In this document: positions 1 through 8,319 of the stretch, piece after piece | Position numbering within the stretch: the first letter of the stretch is position 1 | Layout: each line of letters opens with the position of its first letter | NCBI GenBank assembly: GCA_965278945.1 | Contig: OZ257128.1 | Coordinates: 1,984,001-2,048,000, forward strand | Source: UBA10649 sp965278945 | Lineage (GTDB): Bacteria; Actinomycetota; Actinomycetes; S36-B12 | DNA length: 64,000 nt | Reading direction: 5' to 3' | Translations under genes and position numbers: made by a program | The notes under the pieces: generated by a model | Told to the model about the DNA's origin: nothing | The model's input: only the letters and a program-made list of their open reading frames with translations | The model's database searches: none

Positions 1-990
1 GCCGTTGGTGATGTGGAAGCGACGATCGCGGTGGTAAACCGAACCGTTCCGGGCATTCCTCGATGGGGCGACGCAGTCGAACGTGTCGGCGCCACTGGCC
101 ACCGCGGTGAAGACGTCGTCGGCCTGCCCGATGCCCAGCAGGTGGCGCGGCCGATCGTCGGGCAGTTCCTCGACGACCCAGCGGACGATCTCGCCCAGGC
201 GTTCCTTCTCCAGCGCGCCACCGATTCCGAAGCCGTCCATGTCCAAGGCGGCGAGATCACGCGCAGACTGACGTCGCAGGTCCTCGTACTGAGCGCCCTG
301 GACCACCGCGAAGAGCGCCTGGTAAGGACGGTGCGACCTCTCGATCGTCAGCTTCTGGTGCTCGGCAACGCAGCGCACCGCCCATGCCTGGGTCCGGGCG
401 ACCGAGCGCTCCTGGTACTCGCGAGTGTTGAGCAAGGTCGTGCACTCGTCGAAAGCGAAGATGATGTCCGCTCCGATTTGGTGCTGAACCCGCATCGAGA
501 CTTCCGGGGTGAATCGGTGCAGCGAGCCGTCCAGGTGCGACTTGAAGGTCACTCCGTCGTCGTCGACATGCGCGAGGCGGTCCTTGCCCTCGGCGATGAC
601 GTCATCCGACCTCACGGTTCGGGCATCCATCGCGAGGATCTTCTTGAACCCGACTCCAAGGGACAGGACCTGGAACCCGCCGCTGTCGGTGATCGTCGGC
701 CCGTCCCAGTTCATGAAAGTGCCCAGTCCGCCCGCCTCGTCGACGACGTCGGAACCGGGCTGCAGGTACAAGTGGTACGCATTGGCGAGCACGACCTGCG
801 CGCCGACCGCGCGCATCGCCTCCGGCAGCACGGACTTGACGGTGGCTTTGGTCCCGACGGGAGTGAACGCCGGGGTCCGGATCTGGCCGTGCGGAGTCGT
901 GATGACACCAGCGCGACCTAGCGCCCGCTCGCCCTTCGGGCCGTCCTCGAGCCGAGCAAGCGGCTCGAACGAGAAGCCGGCCGAACTCAC
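1..990 (-). CDS. tgt: tRNA-guanine transglycosylase (partial, C-terminus beyond left edge)
   Basis: Exchanges guanine for a queuosine precursor at the wobble position of GUN-anticodon tRNAs in the cytoplasm. The reverse strand gives 330 uninterrupted codons from a GTG at 990 to the window edge; the family is usually about 375-430 residues, so the C-terminal zinc-binding part is missing. Visible motifs are TDSGGFQ with Asp102, which coincides with the substrate-binding Asp102 of the Zymomonas enzyme, and FDCVAPSRNARNG with the nucleophile Asp at about 305. The GTG overlaps the stop of the upstream lipoprotein gene as GTGA, so the two are translationally coupled. Confidence 0.93.
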   Translation of the reverse strand, partial: MSSAGFSFEPLARLEDGPKGERALGRAGVITTPHGQIRTPAFTPVGTKATVKSVLPEAMRAVGAQVVLANAYHLYLQPGSDVVDEAGGLGTFMNWDGPTITDSGGFQVLSLGVGFKKILAMDARTVRSDDVIAEGKDRLAHVDDDGVTFKSHLDGSLHRFTPEVSMRVQHQIGADIIFAFDECTTLLNTREYQERSVARTQAWAVRCVAEHQKLTIERSHRPYQALFAVVQGAQYEDLRRQSARDLAALDMDGFGIGGALEKERLGEIVRWVVEELPDDRPRHLLGIGQADDVFTAVASGADTFDCVAPSRNARNGSVYHRDRRFHITNG

Positions 991-1484
991 TCCCGCTCCG
1001 GTGCCAGGACGTCGGTCGGCGCGAACTGGTCGCGAACGGGCGCGATCCACGCGTCGATCGCCTCATCGACCCCAGGGTTGACGTCACCGCAGAACTGCGG
1101 TGACAGGTCCACGATCACCTCACCGCCGCTCACGACCTCCAGATCGATCGACGTACCGCCCGTGCACCCCTCGTCGCCGGTCTCGACGGTCAGGCCCACG
1201 ATGTCGTCGAGCGTGCCCGCGAGTTGCTCCCACGCACTGCGCGACGTCGGGACACTCTCGTCGGCCAGCACATCGCCATAGCTGTCAATGACGATGCGCG
1301 ACGTCGCGCTTGACGCGGTCACGGTGACGCTCCTGTGGAACTCGGGCGGCACCGAGGCGTCGTGGAAGCGATAGGTGACGACCGCATCGTCGGGAAGCGC
1401 GCTCGTCGACGTTGCGTCCTGCGACTGGCCGCATCCGGCCGAAGCCAGGGCGATCAGCGCCACCGCAAGCGCGCGAAACATCAT
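987..1484 (-). CDS. small secreted lipoprotein, function unknown
   Basis: 165 residues. The N-terminus is a hydrophobic signal segment ending in ASAGC, a weak lipobox (Ser rather than Leu at -3), followed by a Ser/Thr/Asp-rich start of the mature protein, so an acylated extracytoplasmic protein is likely. Two Cys in the mature part (CTGG and QFCGD) could form a disulfide. I do not recognise a family. It is the first gene of a two-gene operon with tgt, overlapping it by four bases. A TAGGGT hexamer six bases before the tandem ATG-ATG start suggests a leaderless mRNA. The partnership with tgt gives no clear functional hint. Confidence 0.75.
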   Translation of the reverse strand: MMFRALAVALIALASAGCGQSQDATSTSALPDDAVVTYRFHDASVPPEFHRSVTVTASSATSRIVIDSYGDVLADESVPTSRSAWEQLAGTLDDIVGLTVETGDEGCTGGTSIDLEVVSGGEVIVDLSPQFCGDVNPGVDEAIDAWIAPVRDQFAPTDVLAPERE

Positions 1485-1490
1485 CCGTAG

Positions 1491-1496
1491 ACCCTA
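1491..1496 (-). promoter_or_regulatory. -10 hexamer TAGGGT, leaderless lipoprotein-tgt operon
   Basis: TAGGGT lies on the reverse strand with a six-base gap (CTACGG) to the ATG at 1484. Transcription would begin at or next to the start codon. Confidence 0.6.
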
Positions 1497-1698
1497 ACCG
1501 CATCGACAACACGCGATCCCAAGTGACGAAACAGACCCCTTGGTGACAGTGTGAACGAAGGGTCAGAATTTCCTCGAAAAGTTTGCGCAAAGCTCTTGCT
1601 GCGCTGTTCCAAACACCGTAGAAATTACCTACCGCGCCGCAAGGTGCGGGTCGATGAAGGACCGAAGGCCATACGAAGGAGACAACCCCTCGGGGAAG

Positions 1699-1809
1699 TC
1701 ACCGGAGGATCCCGAGTGCTGGCGGGGTCGGTCGGCGGAAGAGCATCGAGGAGGCGAGAACGACATCGCCGATGCTGCGGCAACGCAGTATGAGCACCGC
1801 AATCTGCAT
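1699..1809 (-). pseudogene. possible remnant of a GT9-type glycosyltransferase N-terminus
   Basis: A 36-codon reverse-strand ORF contains the string ILRCRSIGDVVLASSML. This resembles the first beta-strand and glycine loop of heptosyltransferase-like GT9 enzymes, which typically read ILR-x-SIGDVVL-x-T-P. Nothing recognisable continues after the stop. The match covers fewer than 20 residues, so this may be a decayed gene or pure chance. Confidence 0.2.
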
Positions 1810-1852
1810 AGTTGCGGGGCCCCGAGAAATCGGGCGGTGGGCGGGCGCTTCC

Positions 1853-1895
1853 GCAGAAAGGCCCCTCGAACTCATACTTCGAGGGGCCTTTCTGC
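1853..1895. terminator. 18-bp perfect hairpin, likely terminator at end of ole operon
   Basis: The arms 1853-1870 and 1878-1895 are perfectly complementary around a seven-base loop, CTCATAC. It lies about 200 bases past the oleD stop in the direction of ole transcription. There is no long U-tract, which is common for high-GC terminators. It shares its 23-base core with the hairpin at 1932-1960. Confidence 0.55.
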
Positions 1896-1931
1896 TGCGC
1901 CGAGCGAAAGAATTCGAGGCTGGGCAGCAGC

Positions 1932-1960
1932 GGACCCTCGAACTCATACTTCGAGGGTCC
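1932..1960. terminator. second hairpin with same core and loop
   Basis: The arms 1932-1942 and 1950-1960 form an 11-bp perfect stem around the same CTCATAC loop as the hairpin at 1853-1895. The outer base pairs differ from that copy but remain complementary (GGA/TCC here, GGC/GCC there). Imperfectly complementary flanks at 1921-1931 and 1967-1976 could lengthen the stem. Confidence 0.5.
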
Positions 1961-2100
1961 CTGTGCGCTGCTCCCAGGGGGACGTGCCACAGGCACGTGG
2001 TCAATCTTGCGCCATCGACGAGGACGAACCCGGTAACGGCACGCGCCAATCGGCCGCCATTCGGATGAACTTCTGGGCGGCCAGCCGGCCTAGAAGCGGC

Positions 2101-3072
2101 CTAGAAGGAGGCCGCGAGGCGCCGGAATCCCTCGTCGAGGCCGATCCGAGGGGTCCAGTCGAGGGCGACCCGCGTGCGCCTCTGGTCGAACCAGTGGGCC
2201 GTGCCCAGTTGCTCCGCGACAAAGGCGGTCAGCGGGGGCTCCCCTGCCCGGCCCGACCGCTGCCAGGCCCGCTCGATCAGCCCGCCCGCCGCGCGGGCAA
2301 CCGCGAATGGCACGTGACGACGGGGCGGCGGGGCGCCAGCGGCCAGCGCGATGGACCCGAGGATCTCGGCCACGGTCCGCGGCTCGCCATTGCTGACGAC
2401 GAAGGCCCGACCGTGCACGTGGGGATGAGCGCACCTGTCGACGGCCTGGGCAATAGCATCCGCCGCGTTCGACACGTAGGTGGTATCGATCAGCGCCGCC
2501 CCGTCGTCGACCAGGACGAGCCGACCAGTGCGTGCGCGCTCGGCGATCCGGCCGACGAGCTGGGTGTCACCGGGCCCCCACACGAGGTGGGGCCGCAGCG
2601 CGGTGACCGCGAGCGCATCGCTATCCGCTCCGAGGGCGAGGAGCTCGGCCATGGCCTTGCTGCGCGCGTAGTTGCCGCGCGCGTGCGCCGGATCAGCTGG
2701 CATGGCCTCTACTCCGACGAGGGGATCCCCCGCGTGCGCAACCGATGGCGAGGAGATGTGCACGAGTCGGGTCACGCCCGATGCCAGCGCCTGCTCGACG
2801 ACATGGCGGGTCCCGTCGACATTGATCCGCTCGAAGTCGTCCCAGTCGCCCACCATCGACACCAGAGCCGCGAGGTGGACCACCGCACCCGCTCCCACCA
2901 TCGCGCGCGCGACATCCGCGGGGCTCGTGATGTCGCCGAGAATCTCGCGGACACCGTCACCGTGCCCCGCCGCGTTGCGCTGCAGGACGGTGACCTCGTG
3001 ATCGCGCGCGACCAGTTCGCGGACGACGGCCGAGCCGAGCATCCCTCGACCGCCCGTGACGAGGATCCTCAT
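2101..3072 (-). CDS. oleD: OleD, NADPH-dependent 2-alkyl-3-ketoacid reductase
   Basis: Extended short-chain dehydrogenase of 323 residues. Starting at MRILVTGGRGMLG it has the TGxxGxxG cofactor loop in the first 13 residues and the YARSK catalytic Tyr-x3-Lys in mid-protein. In the ole pathway OleD reduces the beta-ketoacid condensed by OleA to a 2-alkyl-3-hydroxyacid, the substrate of OleC. The ATG overlaps the end of oleBC by four bases (ATGA), making it the last gene of the oleA-oleBC-oleD operon. On sequence alone it could be another 3-beta-HSD-like SDR; the neighbours decide the call. Confidence 0.88.
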   Translation of the reverse strand: MRILVTGGRGMLGSAVVRELVARDHEVTVLQRNAAGHGDGVREILGDITSPADVARAMVGAGAVVHLAALVSMVGDWDDFERINVDGTRHVVEQALASGVTRLVHISSPSVAHAGDPLVGVEAMPADPAHARGNYARSKAMAELLALGADSDALAVTALRPHLVWGPGDTQLVGRIAERARTGRLVLVDDGAALIDTTYVSNAADAIAQAVDRCAHPHVHGRAFVVSNGEPRTVAEILGSIALAAGAPPPRRHVPFAVARAAGGLIERAWQRSGRAGEPPLTAFVAEQLGTAHWFDQRRTRVALDWTPRIGLDEGFRRLAASF

Positions 3073-5615
3073 TCGCGGGGTCCGTGGCCGGCGAGCATGC
3101 TGCTCGCGATGACCCCCAGTGCGGCACGATCGACCTTCGAGTTGTGCCGGATGTCGACCGGCAGGTCTCGTCGTTCGATCACCGCCGCAACCGGCACGCC
3201 GGCTTGCGCCCGAACCAAAGCCGTCAGTTCGAGGTCCGCCAGCCCATCGCGCGGATCGTCAGTGACGACAAGGACGACGCACGCCTGCGTGCCGACCGGA
3301 CCGACGCCTACGCAGGCCGCGTGGCGCACTCGGTCAAGGCGCTCGACTCGCTGCTCGACGCCCACCGGAGCGAGCGGGCCCTCGGGCGTCGTGATGACGT
3401 GCCCGAGGCGTCCGCCGATCCACACCCGTCCGTCGCTATCCAGGTGCCCGATGTCTCCGGTGCGATGCCAGCCCGCGTCGCGCGCGCTCGCGCGCTGGGT
3501 GGCCCACAGCCGGTCGTAACGCTCCTTGAGATGCGGGCCGCTGACGACGATCTCGCCGAGGACATCCGGACTGTCGCTGAGCGGCCCGCTCGCGCGACCG
3601 TAGGCGTCGACCGCGCTGATGCGGACCCGCACGCCCGGCAGCGCCCTTCCGACGAGCACGCCATCGCCGGGCCCGGCCGCGTCGATCTCTCCCACCGTGA
3701 CATCGCACACGGGCAGGGCCTCGGTCATGCCGTAGGGAGTGCGGACCTCCGCGTTCGGGCACAGGTCGCCCATCCCGTGCAGCAGGGCGGACGACACGGG
3801 CGCGCCCGCACCGAGGACCAGTCGCAGGGACGCGAACCATGCGCGCTGCTCGGCGTCCAGTTCCGTCGAGGTCGCCAGGACGTTCGTGAAGGCGGCGGGA
3901 GATGCCCACAGCAGGGTCCCGTCGACGACCCGGACCGCATCCGCGAGGGCGCTCGCCTCAAGGGTGCGTGGTGAGGTGACGTCCATGTCGGGCAGGGATG
4001 AGGAGATGCCGATCGCCGGCCCGAGCACTGCCCACGGCGCGAACGCCGCGACGAGCGAGTCGGAATCGGTGATGCCGTAATGGGCGATCAGGAGGTCACG
4101 GGTGACCTGCACCTGCCGGTGGAGGTAGACGACCCCCTTGGCCGGCCCGGTGGAGCCTGACGTGAACACGATCACCGCGACGTCGTCGTCGTGCGGCGCG
4201 TCCGGGAGCGGGGCGCCGGCACCGTTGCGGGCGATCTCGGGCAGCTGCCCCACGCTGATGCGCTGTCCGGGCAGACGGAGCGCGCGCACCAGCGCCATCG
4301 CCTTCGGGATGCCGATGACGTGCTTAGGCGCAGCGCCGCGAAGAGCACGGTGGATTCCGCGCACTCCCAGTCCCGCGTCGGTGACGACGACCGTCGCCCC
4401 GATCCGCCAGCACGCGTAGACGCAGGCGATGAGGTCACCACCGGGGGGAATGAGCACCGCGACTCGGTCACCGGGGCGAACCCCGCGAGCGCGCAGACCG
4501 CGAGCAAGCAGGTCTACGTTGCTCGCCATGAGCGACCACGAGATCAGTCGCCAGCCGCCCGAGCCATCCGGCACGGCGAGCGCCGTCGCGTTCGGCGTCT
4601 TCTCGGCACGGCGTTCGAGCGCCGACCACAAAGGCGTACGAGGGGTGTCGTCGAGGGCTTCGGGCGCGCTGGCCTCGTCGGGATCGTGACGCAGATCGGC
4701 GACCCAGTCGAGAAGGTCGTCGATCGCGCCCGGCGCATCCTCGGTGACCAGGTGCCGAGCGCCCTCGTAGCGATGCACGTCGGCCTGGGGCAGTCGGTCG
4801 ATCAGGTCGACGAGGTACCTGTCGGAGAAGACCGGGTCGCCCGGTCCCCACAGCAGCAGCGCCGGGACGTCGAGGTCACGGATGCCCTCGGCGATGCCAT
4901 CGAGCGCCTGCGCGCTCGGGTGGGCCGGCTCGAACGGGATGTCGGCGACGAAGGCACCGATCGCCTCGCGCCGGCCTCGCCCTCGATACGGGGCAGCGAA
5001 CGCGTCGGCCACGTCCTTGGGCATCCCGCGACCGCTCAGCGCCGTGGTGCCGCGCACGAAGATGGGGGTGTCGACGGTATTGAGCCTCAGGAGCGGAGAG
5101 GACCGCGCCAGGCGGATGATCGCGGGAGACGGCGAGCCTGAGGGCTGGTGCACCGCAGTATTGGCGAGGACGACTCCGCGCAGCTGCGCACGATGACGAA
5201 GCGCCCAGCCCAGCGAGAGCGGTCCGCCCCAGTCGTGAGCGACGGTCACCACGGGTCCGTCGATGCCGAGCTCGTCAGTGAGCCCGCAGAGATCGTCGAC
5301 GCGCTGCGCAAGTCGGCGAACCGTTCCGGTCCGCTCGGAGTAGCCCATGTCGAGCTGATCGACGGCGACGACGCGGACGTCGTGGGGAGCGTTCGCCAGC
5401 AGGCGGCGCCACAGGTAGGACCACGTGGGATTCCCATGCACGCACAGGAGCGTCAGCGTGGCCGGGCGGCCGTCGGCGTGGGAGTCGAGCAGGTGCCAGG
5501 CTCGGGGAACGCCGTCGCCATCTCGAGCGGTGACGATGCGGGACCACGTCGGGTCCAGGCCGGGCAGCCCCTGCGCGGGCAGTGTCGCCGGTTCGATGCC
5601 TGCTCGGGCTACCAC
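3069..5615 (-). CDS. oleBC: OleBC fusion: beta-lactone decarboxylase plus beta-lactone synthetase
   Basis: 848 residues from the GTG at 5615, which overlaps the oleA stop by seven bases; an upstream in-frame start at 5663 would lie inside oleA and adds no domain. Residues 1 to about 330 form an alpha/beta hydrolase of the haloalkane-dehalogenase type: HGNPTW oxyanion-hole motif at 60-65, nucleophile Asp128 in AHDWGG, and His in GARHLV near 305. From about 345 on it is an AMP-forming adenylate enzyme with FTSGSTGPAKG and a YGMTE core motif. OleC turns the hydroxyacid into a beta-lactone and OleB decarboxylates it to the cis-olefin. Fusion of the two is known in several actinobacteria. Confidence 0.9.
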   Translation of the reverse strand: MVARAGIEPATLPAQGLPGLDPTWSRIVTARDGDGVPRAWHLLDSHADGRPATLTLLCVHGNPTWSYLWRRLLANAPHDVRVVAVDQLDMGYSERTGTVRRLAQRVDDLCGLTDELGIDGPVVTVAHDWGGPLSLGWALRHRAQLRGVVLANTAVHQPSGSPSPAIIRLARSSPLLRLNTVDTPIFVRGTTALSGRGMPKDVADAFAAPYRGRGRREAIGAFVADIPFEPAHPSAQALDGIAEGIRDLDVPALLLWGPGDPVFSDRYLVDLIDRLPQADVHRYEGARHLVTEDAPGAIDDLLDWVADLRHDPDEASAPEALDDTPRTPLWSALERRAEKTPNATALAVPDGSGGWRLISWSLMASNVDLLARGLRARGVRPGDRVAVLIPPGGDLIACVYACWRIGATVVVTDAGLGVRGIHRALRGAAPKHVIGIPKAMALVRALRLPGQRISVGQLPEIARNGAGAPLPDAPHDDDVAVIVFTSGSTGPAKGVVYLHRQVQVTRDLLIAHYGITDSDSLVAAFAPWAVLGPAIGISSSLPDMDVTSPRTLEASALADAVRVVDGTLLWASPAAFTNVLATSTELDAEQRAWFASLRLVLGAGAPVSSALLHGMGDLCPNAEVRTPYGMTEALPVCDVTVGEIDAAGPGDGVLVGRALPGVRVRISAVDAYGRASGPLSDSPDVLGEIVVSGPHLKERYDRLWATQRASARDAGWHRTGDIGHLDSDGRVWIGGRLGHVITTPEGPLAPVGVEQRVERLDRVRHAACVGVGPVGTQACVVLVVTDDPRDGLADLELTALVRAQAGVPVAAVIERRDLPVDIRHNSKVDRAALGVIASSMLAGHGPRE

Positions 5616-6631
5616 GCGATTTCGATGACCGCGGCGTTCAGGCCAGAGCCGATGCCCATGCACGCGATGCGCTGGCCGGCCTCGAACGAGGCCGAGTGGA
5701 GGGCGAGCGTGAACGGGATCGAGGCGGGGCCGACGTTGCCGCGGGTCGGGAAGATGATCGGCGTGCGCTCCGGATCGATGCCGAGGGACGTCGTGATCGC
5801 CGCGGTGTGGACCTTCGACACCTGGTGGATGACGTAGGCGTCGAGGTTGGACCAGTCGAAGATCTCCTGCGACTCTCGCCAGGTGTCGATGGCCAGCTCC
5901 ACGCCGGCCTCAAGCAGACCGCGTGAGTCGGTGCGCATTGAGTCGAGGTCACCGACGCACAGCTTGTTGTGGGCGGTGGCCGCGCGCGCAACTCCGCCGA
6001 CGAAACGGTGGCCCTCGGGGTGGTCGCTCGCGCGACCGAGCACCATCGCCGCGCCGCCCGAGCCGAGGGTCAGCGAGGCGAAGTTCTCGAGGATGTCCTC
6101 CTTGGTCGTCTCGGGACGCTGGAGGCGGGCGATCGTCGCCTGCTGAGTGCGACGGGCGCCCTCACCGTCGACGATCAGCGCGTACTCGATCTGCCCCGAG
6201 TCGATCATCATGCTGGCCAGCTGCATCCCGTTGACGAAGCCCAGGCAGGCATTCGACAGGTCGAAGTTCAGGCACGCGGTGCCCAGGCCAAGCTGCTCAT
6301 GCACGTCGACGGCCGCCGACGGCTCGAGGTGGTCGCGGCAGACCGAGGTGTCGATGAGAAGCCCGACTGAGGCGGGGTCGATGCCGGCCTCGGCGATCGC
6401 CTTGGCGCCGGCCATCGCGGCGGCGTCCGCGAAGGTGACGTCCTCGGGCCACCAGCGCCTCTCGGTGATGCCGGCGAGCGCCTCGAGCATCCCGGGACGC
6501 AGTCCCACGCGCTCGTAACTGTCCGCGAGCTGCTCGTCGAACTGCTCCGACGTGACGACGATGGGGGCGTCTGTGGCTGAAACGGACAGCACGGCAGTGT
6601 CGGTGAAGCGATATGTGGCATTGCCGCTCAT
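5609..6631 (-). CDS. oleA: OleA, head-to-head acyl-CoA condensing thiolase
   Basis: 340-residue KAS III-like thiolase-fold protein. Cys129 in NACLG, His269 in VIHQVSK and Asn299 in RGNVGP give the Cys-His-Asn triad, and Glu103 in HLEPS corresponds to the glutamate that distinguishes OleA from FabH. It condenses two fatty acyl-CoAs to a 2-alkyl-3-ketoacid, the first step of long-chain olefin synthesis. A GAGAGGA ribosome binding site precedes the ATG. It opens the three-gene ole operon and points away from the TAP peptidase gene. Confidence 0.92.
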   Translation of the reverse strand: MSGNATYRFTDTAVLSVSATDAPIVVTSEQFDEQLADSYERVGLRPGMLEALAGITERRWWPEDVTFADAAAMAGAKAIAEAGIDPASVGLLIDTSVCRDHLEPSAAVDVHEQLGLGTACLNFDLSNACLGFVNGMQLASMMIDSGQIEYALIVDGEGARRTQQATIARLQRPETTKEDILENFASLTLGSGGAAMVLGRASDHPEGHRFVGGVARAATAHNKLCVGDLDSMRTDSRGLLEAGVELAIDTWRESQEIFDWSNLDAYVIHQVSKVHTAAITTSLGIDPERTPIIFPTRGNVGPASIPFTLALHSASFEAGQRIACMGIGSGLNAAVIEIAW

Positions 6632-6738
6632 GAGCGTCCTCTCGGGCCCCTGGAGCGGGGACTAAGGGACAAGCCTGCCACGAGATCGCCCAACCACCCA
6701 CACGGGTCCGATGACCGCCACCCGGGCTGAGCGTGACG

Positions 6739-6744
6739 TACGGT
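6739..6744 (+). promoter_or_regulatory. -10 hexamer TACGGT, leaderless peptidase gene
   Basis: TACGGT ends six bases before the GTG at 6751. This supports that GTG over an in-frame GTG at 6733, which lies upstream of the hexamer. Confidence 0.6.
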
Positions 6745-6750
6745 GAGCCC

Positions 6751-8319
6751 GTGACCCACCGACCTCGCTCGATCGCTCCCTCGTCTCGCACCGTCGCCCT
6801 CACGGTTGCCGCCGTGCTCGGAGTCGGCCTGAGCCTGCCCGCGGGGCCGGTCGCGGCGGTCGCGATCGGTCCCGTGACGTCGCCCGTCACGTCGAGCGTT
6901 CCTGCCGCCAACGCACCCGAACTGGCGGCGTACTACGGCCAGGTCCTCACGTGGACCGGCTGCGAGGACAGCCTGACCTGTGCGTGGCTGACCGTCCCCC
7001 TGGACTACGCGAAGCCGGCAGGCGCCACGATCAAGATCCGAGTCGCGAAGTCGACGGCAACCGGCCCGGCCGCCGCCCGCCAGGGCAGCGTCCTCATCAA
7101 CCCGGGCGGGCCTGGCGGATCCGGCGTGGACTTCACCGCTTACGTCGCGCAAGCGATCGCCGCGAACGTCGCCGAGGAGTTCGACATCGTCGGATTCGAT
7201 CCGCGAGGGGTCGGGCAGTCCGCGCCCATCACCTGCATCACCGGACGCCAGACGACACTGTGGCTGGCCGTGGACGGCTCGCCGAACACGCCGGCCGAGG
7301 AGCGCCGGCTCATGCGGCTCGCCGGGGACATCCCGCAGGGCTGCCTGGACAGGTCGCCCGCGCTCGCCCGCAACGTCGGCACTGAGAACACCGTGCGCGA
7401 CATGGACATCCTGCGTGAGGTGGTCGGCGACACTCACCTGAACTGGATTGGCTACTCCTACGGCACGTACCTGGGCACGTTGTATGCGGAGAAGTTCCCT
7501 GACCGTGTCGGCCGGATGGTGCTCGACGGGGCTCTCGATCCGAGCCTGGATGCGATGGAGGTCTCCGAGGGCCAGTCGCGCGGCTTCCAGAAGGCGATCA
7601 CCCGGTTCGCGGCCGACTGCGCGAAGCGTGCGTCGTGCCCGTTCCCGAGTGCGAAGGCGACAATCGCCGGCATCAACACGATCCTCGCCGAGCTCGACGC
7701 GAGCCCGATGCCGACCGACTCGCGCCGCGTGCTGACTCAGGCCCAGGCGCTCACCGCGCTGTTCTACCCGATGTACTCGACCTCGCTGTGGCCAACGCTG
7801 CGCAACGCGCTCGGGATGGCCGCGTCCAACGACGGCACCGGCATGCTGGCTATCGCCGACTTCGCCAACGACCGCATCGGACCGAACAAGTACGGCAGCA
7901 ACCAGACGTCCGCGTTCTACGCGATCTCCTGCTGGGACATGCCGCAGCCTCCGGGAGCGGACGGGCTGCGTGCAGCGGCGGCACTGTGGTCAGCCAAGGC
8001 ACCGGTTCCCGAGCTCGCGATGTCGATGTCCTGGGGCAACGCCCCCTGCAACAAGTGGTTCGGCCATGCGGCCCGCACGCCCGCGCCGGCGACGACCACG
8101 ACAACGGCGCCGATCCTCGTCGTCGGCACGACCTTCGACCCGGCCACTCCGTACTGGTGGTCGGTCGCGCTCAGCAAGCAGCTGAAGACGTCTACGCTGC
8201 TGACCTACCGCGGCGACGGCCACACCGCCTACGGGTCCGGCTCGGCCTGCATCGACAAGGCCGTGAGCGGCTTCCTGCTCAGGGGCACGATGCCCGCCCC
8301 CGGGACAGTCTGCCGCTAA
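6751..8319 (+). CDS. secreted tripeptidyl-aminopeptidase-type alpha/beta hydrolase (S33/TAP family)
   Basis: 522 residues. Arg-containing N-region, hydrophobic stretch and an Ala-rich cleavage region form a signal peptide over roughly the first 40 residues. The catalytic triad is visible as Ser236 in GYSYGT, Asp463 in TTFDPATP and His491 in GDGHTAY, with the oxyanion region LINPGGPGGSG. The C-terminal TAP-like domain ends with paired Cys. It probably releases short peptides from the N-termini of extracellular proteins. Its stop overlaps that of the convergent PAC2 gene by two bases. Confidence 0.88.
   Translation: MTHRPRSIAPSSRTVALTVAAVLGVGLSLPAGPVAAVAIGPVTSPVTSSVPAANAPELAAYYGQVLTWTGCEDSLTCAWLTVPLDYAKPAGATIKIRVAKSTATGPAAARQGSVLINPGGPGGSGVDFTAYVAQAIAANVAEEFDIVGFDPRGVGQSAPITCITGRQTTLWLAVDGSPNTPAEERRLMRLAGDIPQGCLDRSPALARNVGTENTVRDMDILREVVGDTHLNWIGYSYGTYLGTLYAEKFPDRVGRMVLDGALDPSLDAMEVSEGQSRGFQKAITRFAADCAKRASCPFPSAKATIAGINTILAELDASPMPTDSRRVLTQAQALTALFYPMYSTSLWPTLRNALGMAASNDGTGMLAIADFANDRIGPNKYGSNQTSAFYAISCWDMPQPPGADGLRAAAALWSAKAPVPELAMSMSWGNAPCNKWFGHAARTPAPATTTTTAPILVVGTTFDPATPYWWSVALSKQLKTSTLLTYRGDGHTAYGSGSACIDKAVSGFLLRGTMPAPGTVCR

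Larger units (their letters stand above)
1485..2100. other. 616-bp region without a convincing gene
   Basis: It lies between the end of oleD and the start of the lipoprotein-tgt operon, both on the reverse strand. It holds the tgt-operon promoter at its left end, two related hairpins at 1853-1895 and 1932-1960, and one very short reverse-strand ORF at 1699-1809 that resembles the start of a GT9 glycosyltransferase. I see no tRNA, SRP RNA or RNase P signature. The longer frames through here carry no recognisable domains and look like chance openings. Confidence 0.6.

Noticed and set aside
1620..1850. A structural RNA such as SRP RNA or RNase P RNA in the non-coding region.
   Set aside because: The GGAAG...AGCA tetraloop context and the conserved RNase P blocks are not present; similarity was limited to short purine runs.
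1654..3519. A 621-codon plus-strand open frame across the hairpin region and oleD.
   Set aside because: It is antisense to oleD, has no domain, and the translation is Arg/Gly/Pro-rich as expected of a high-GC shadow frame.
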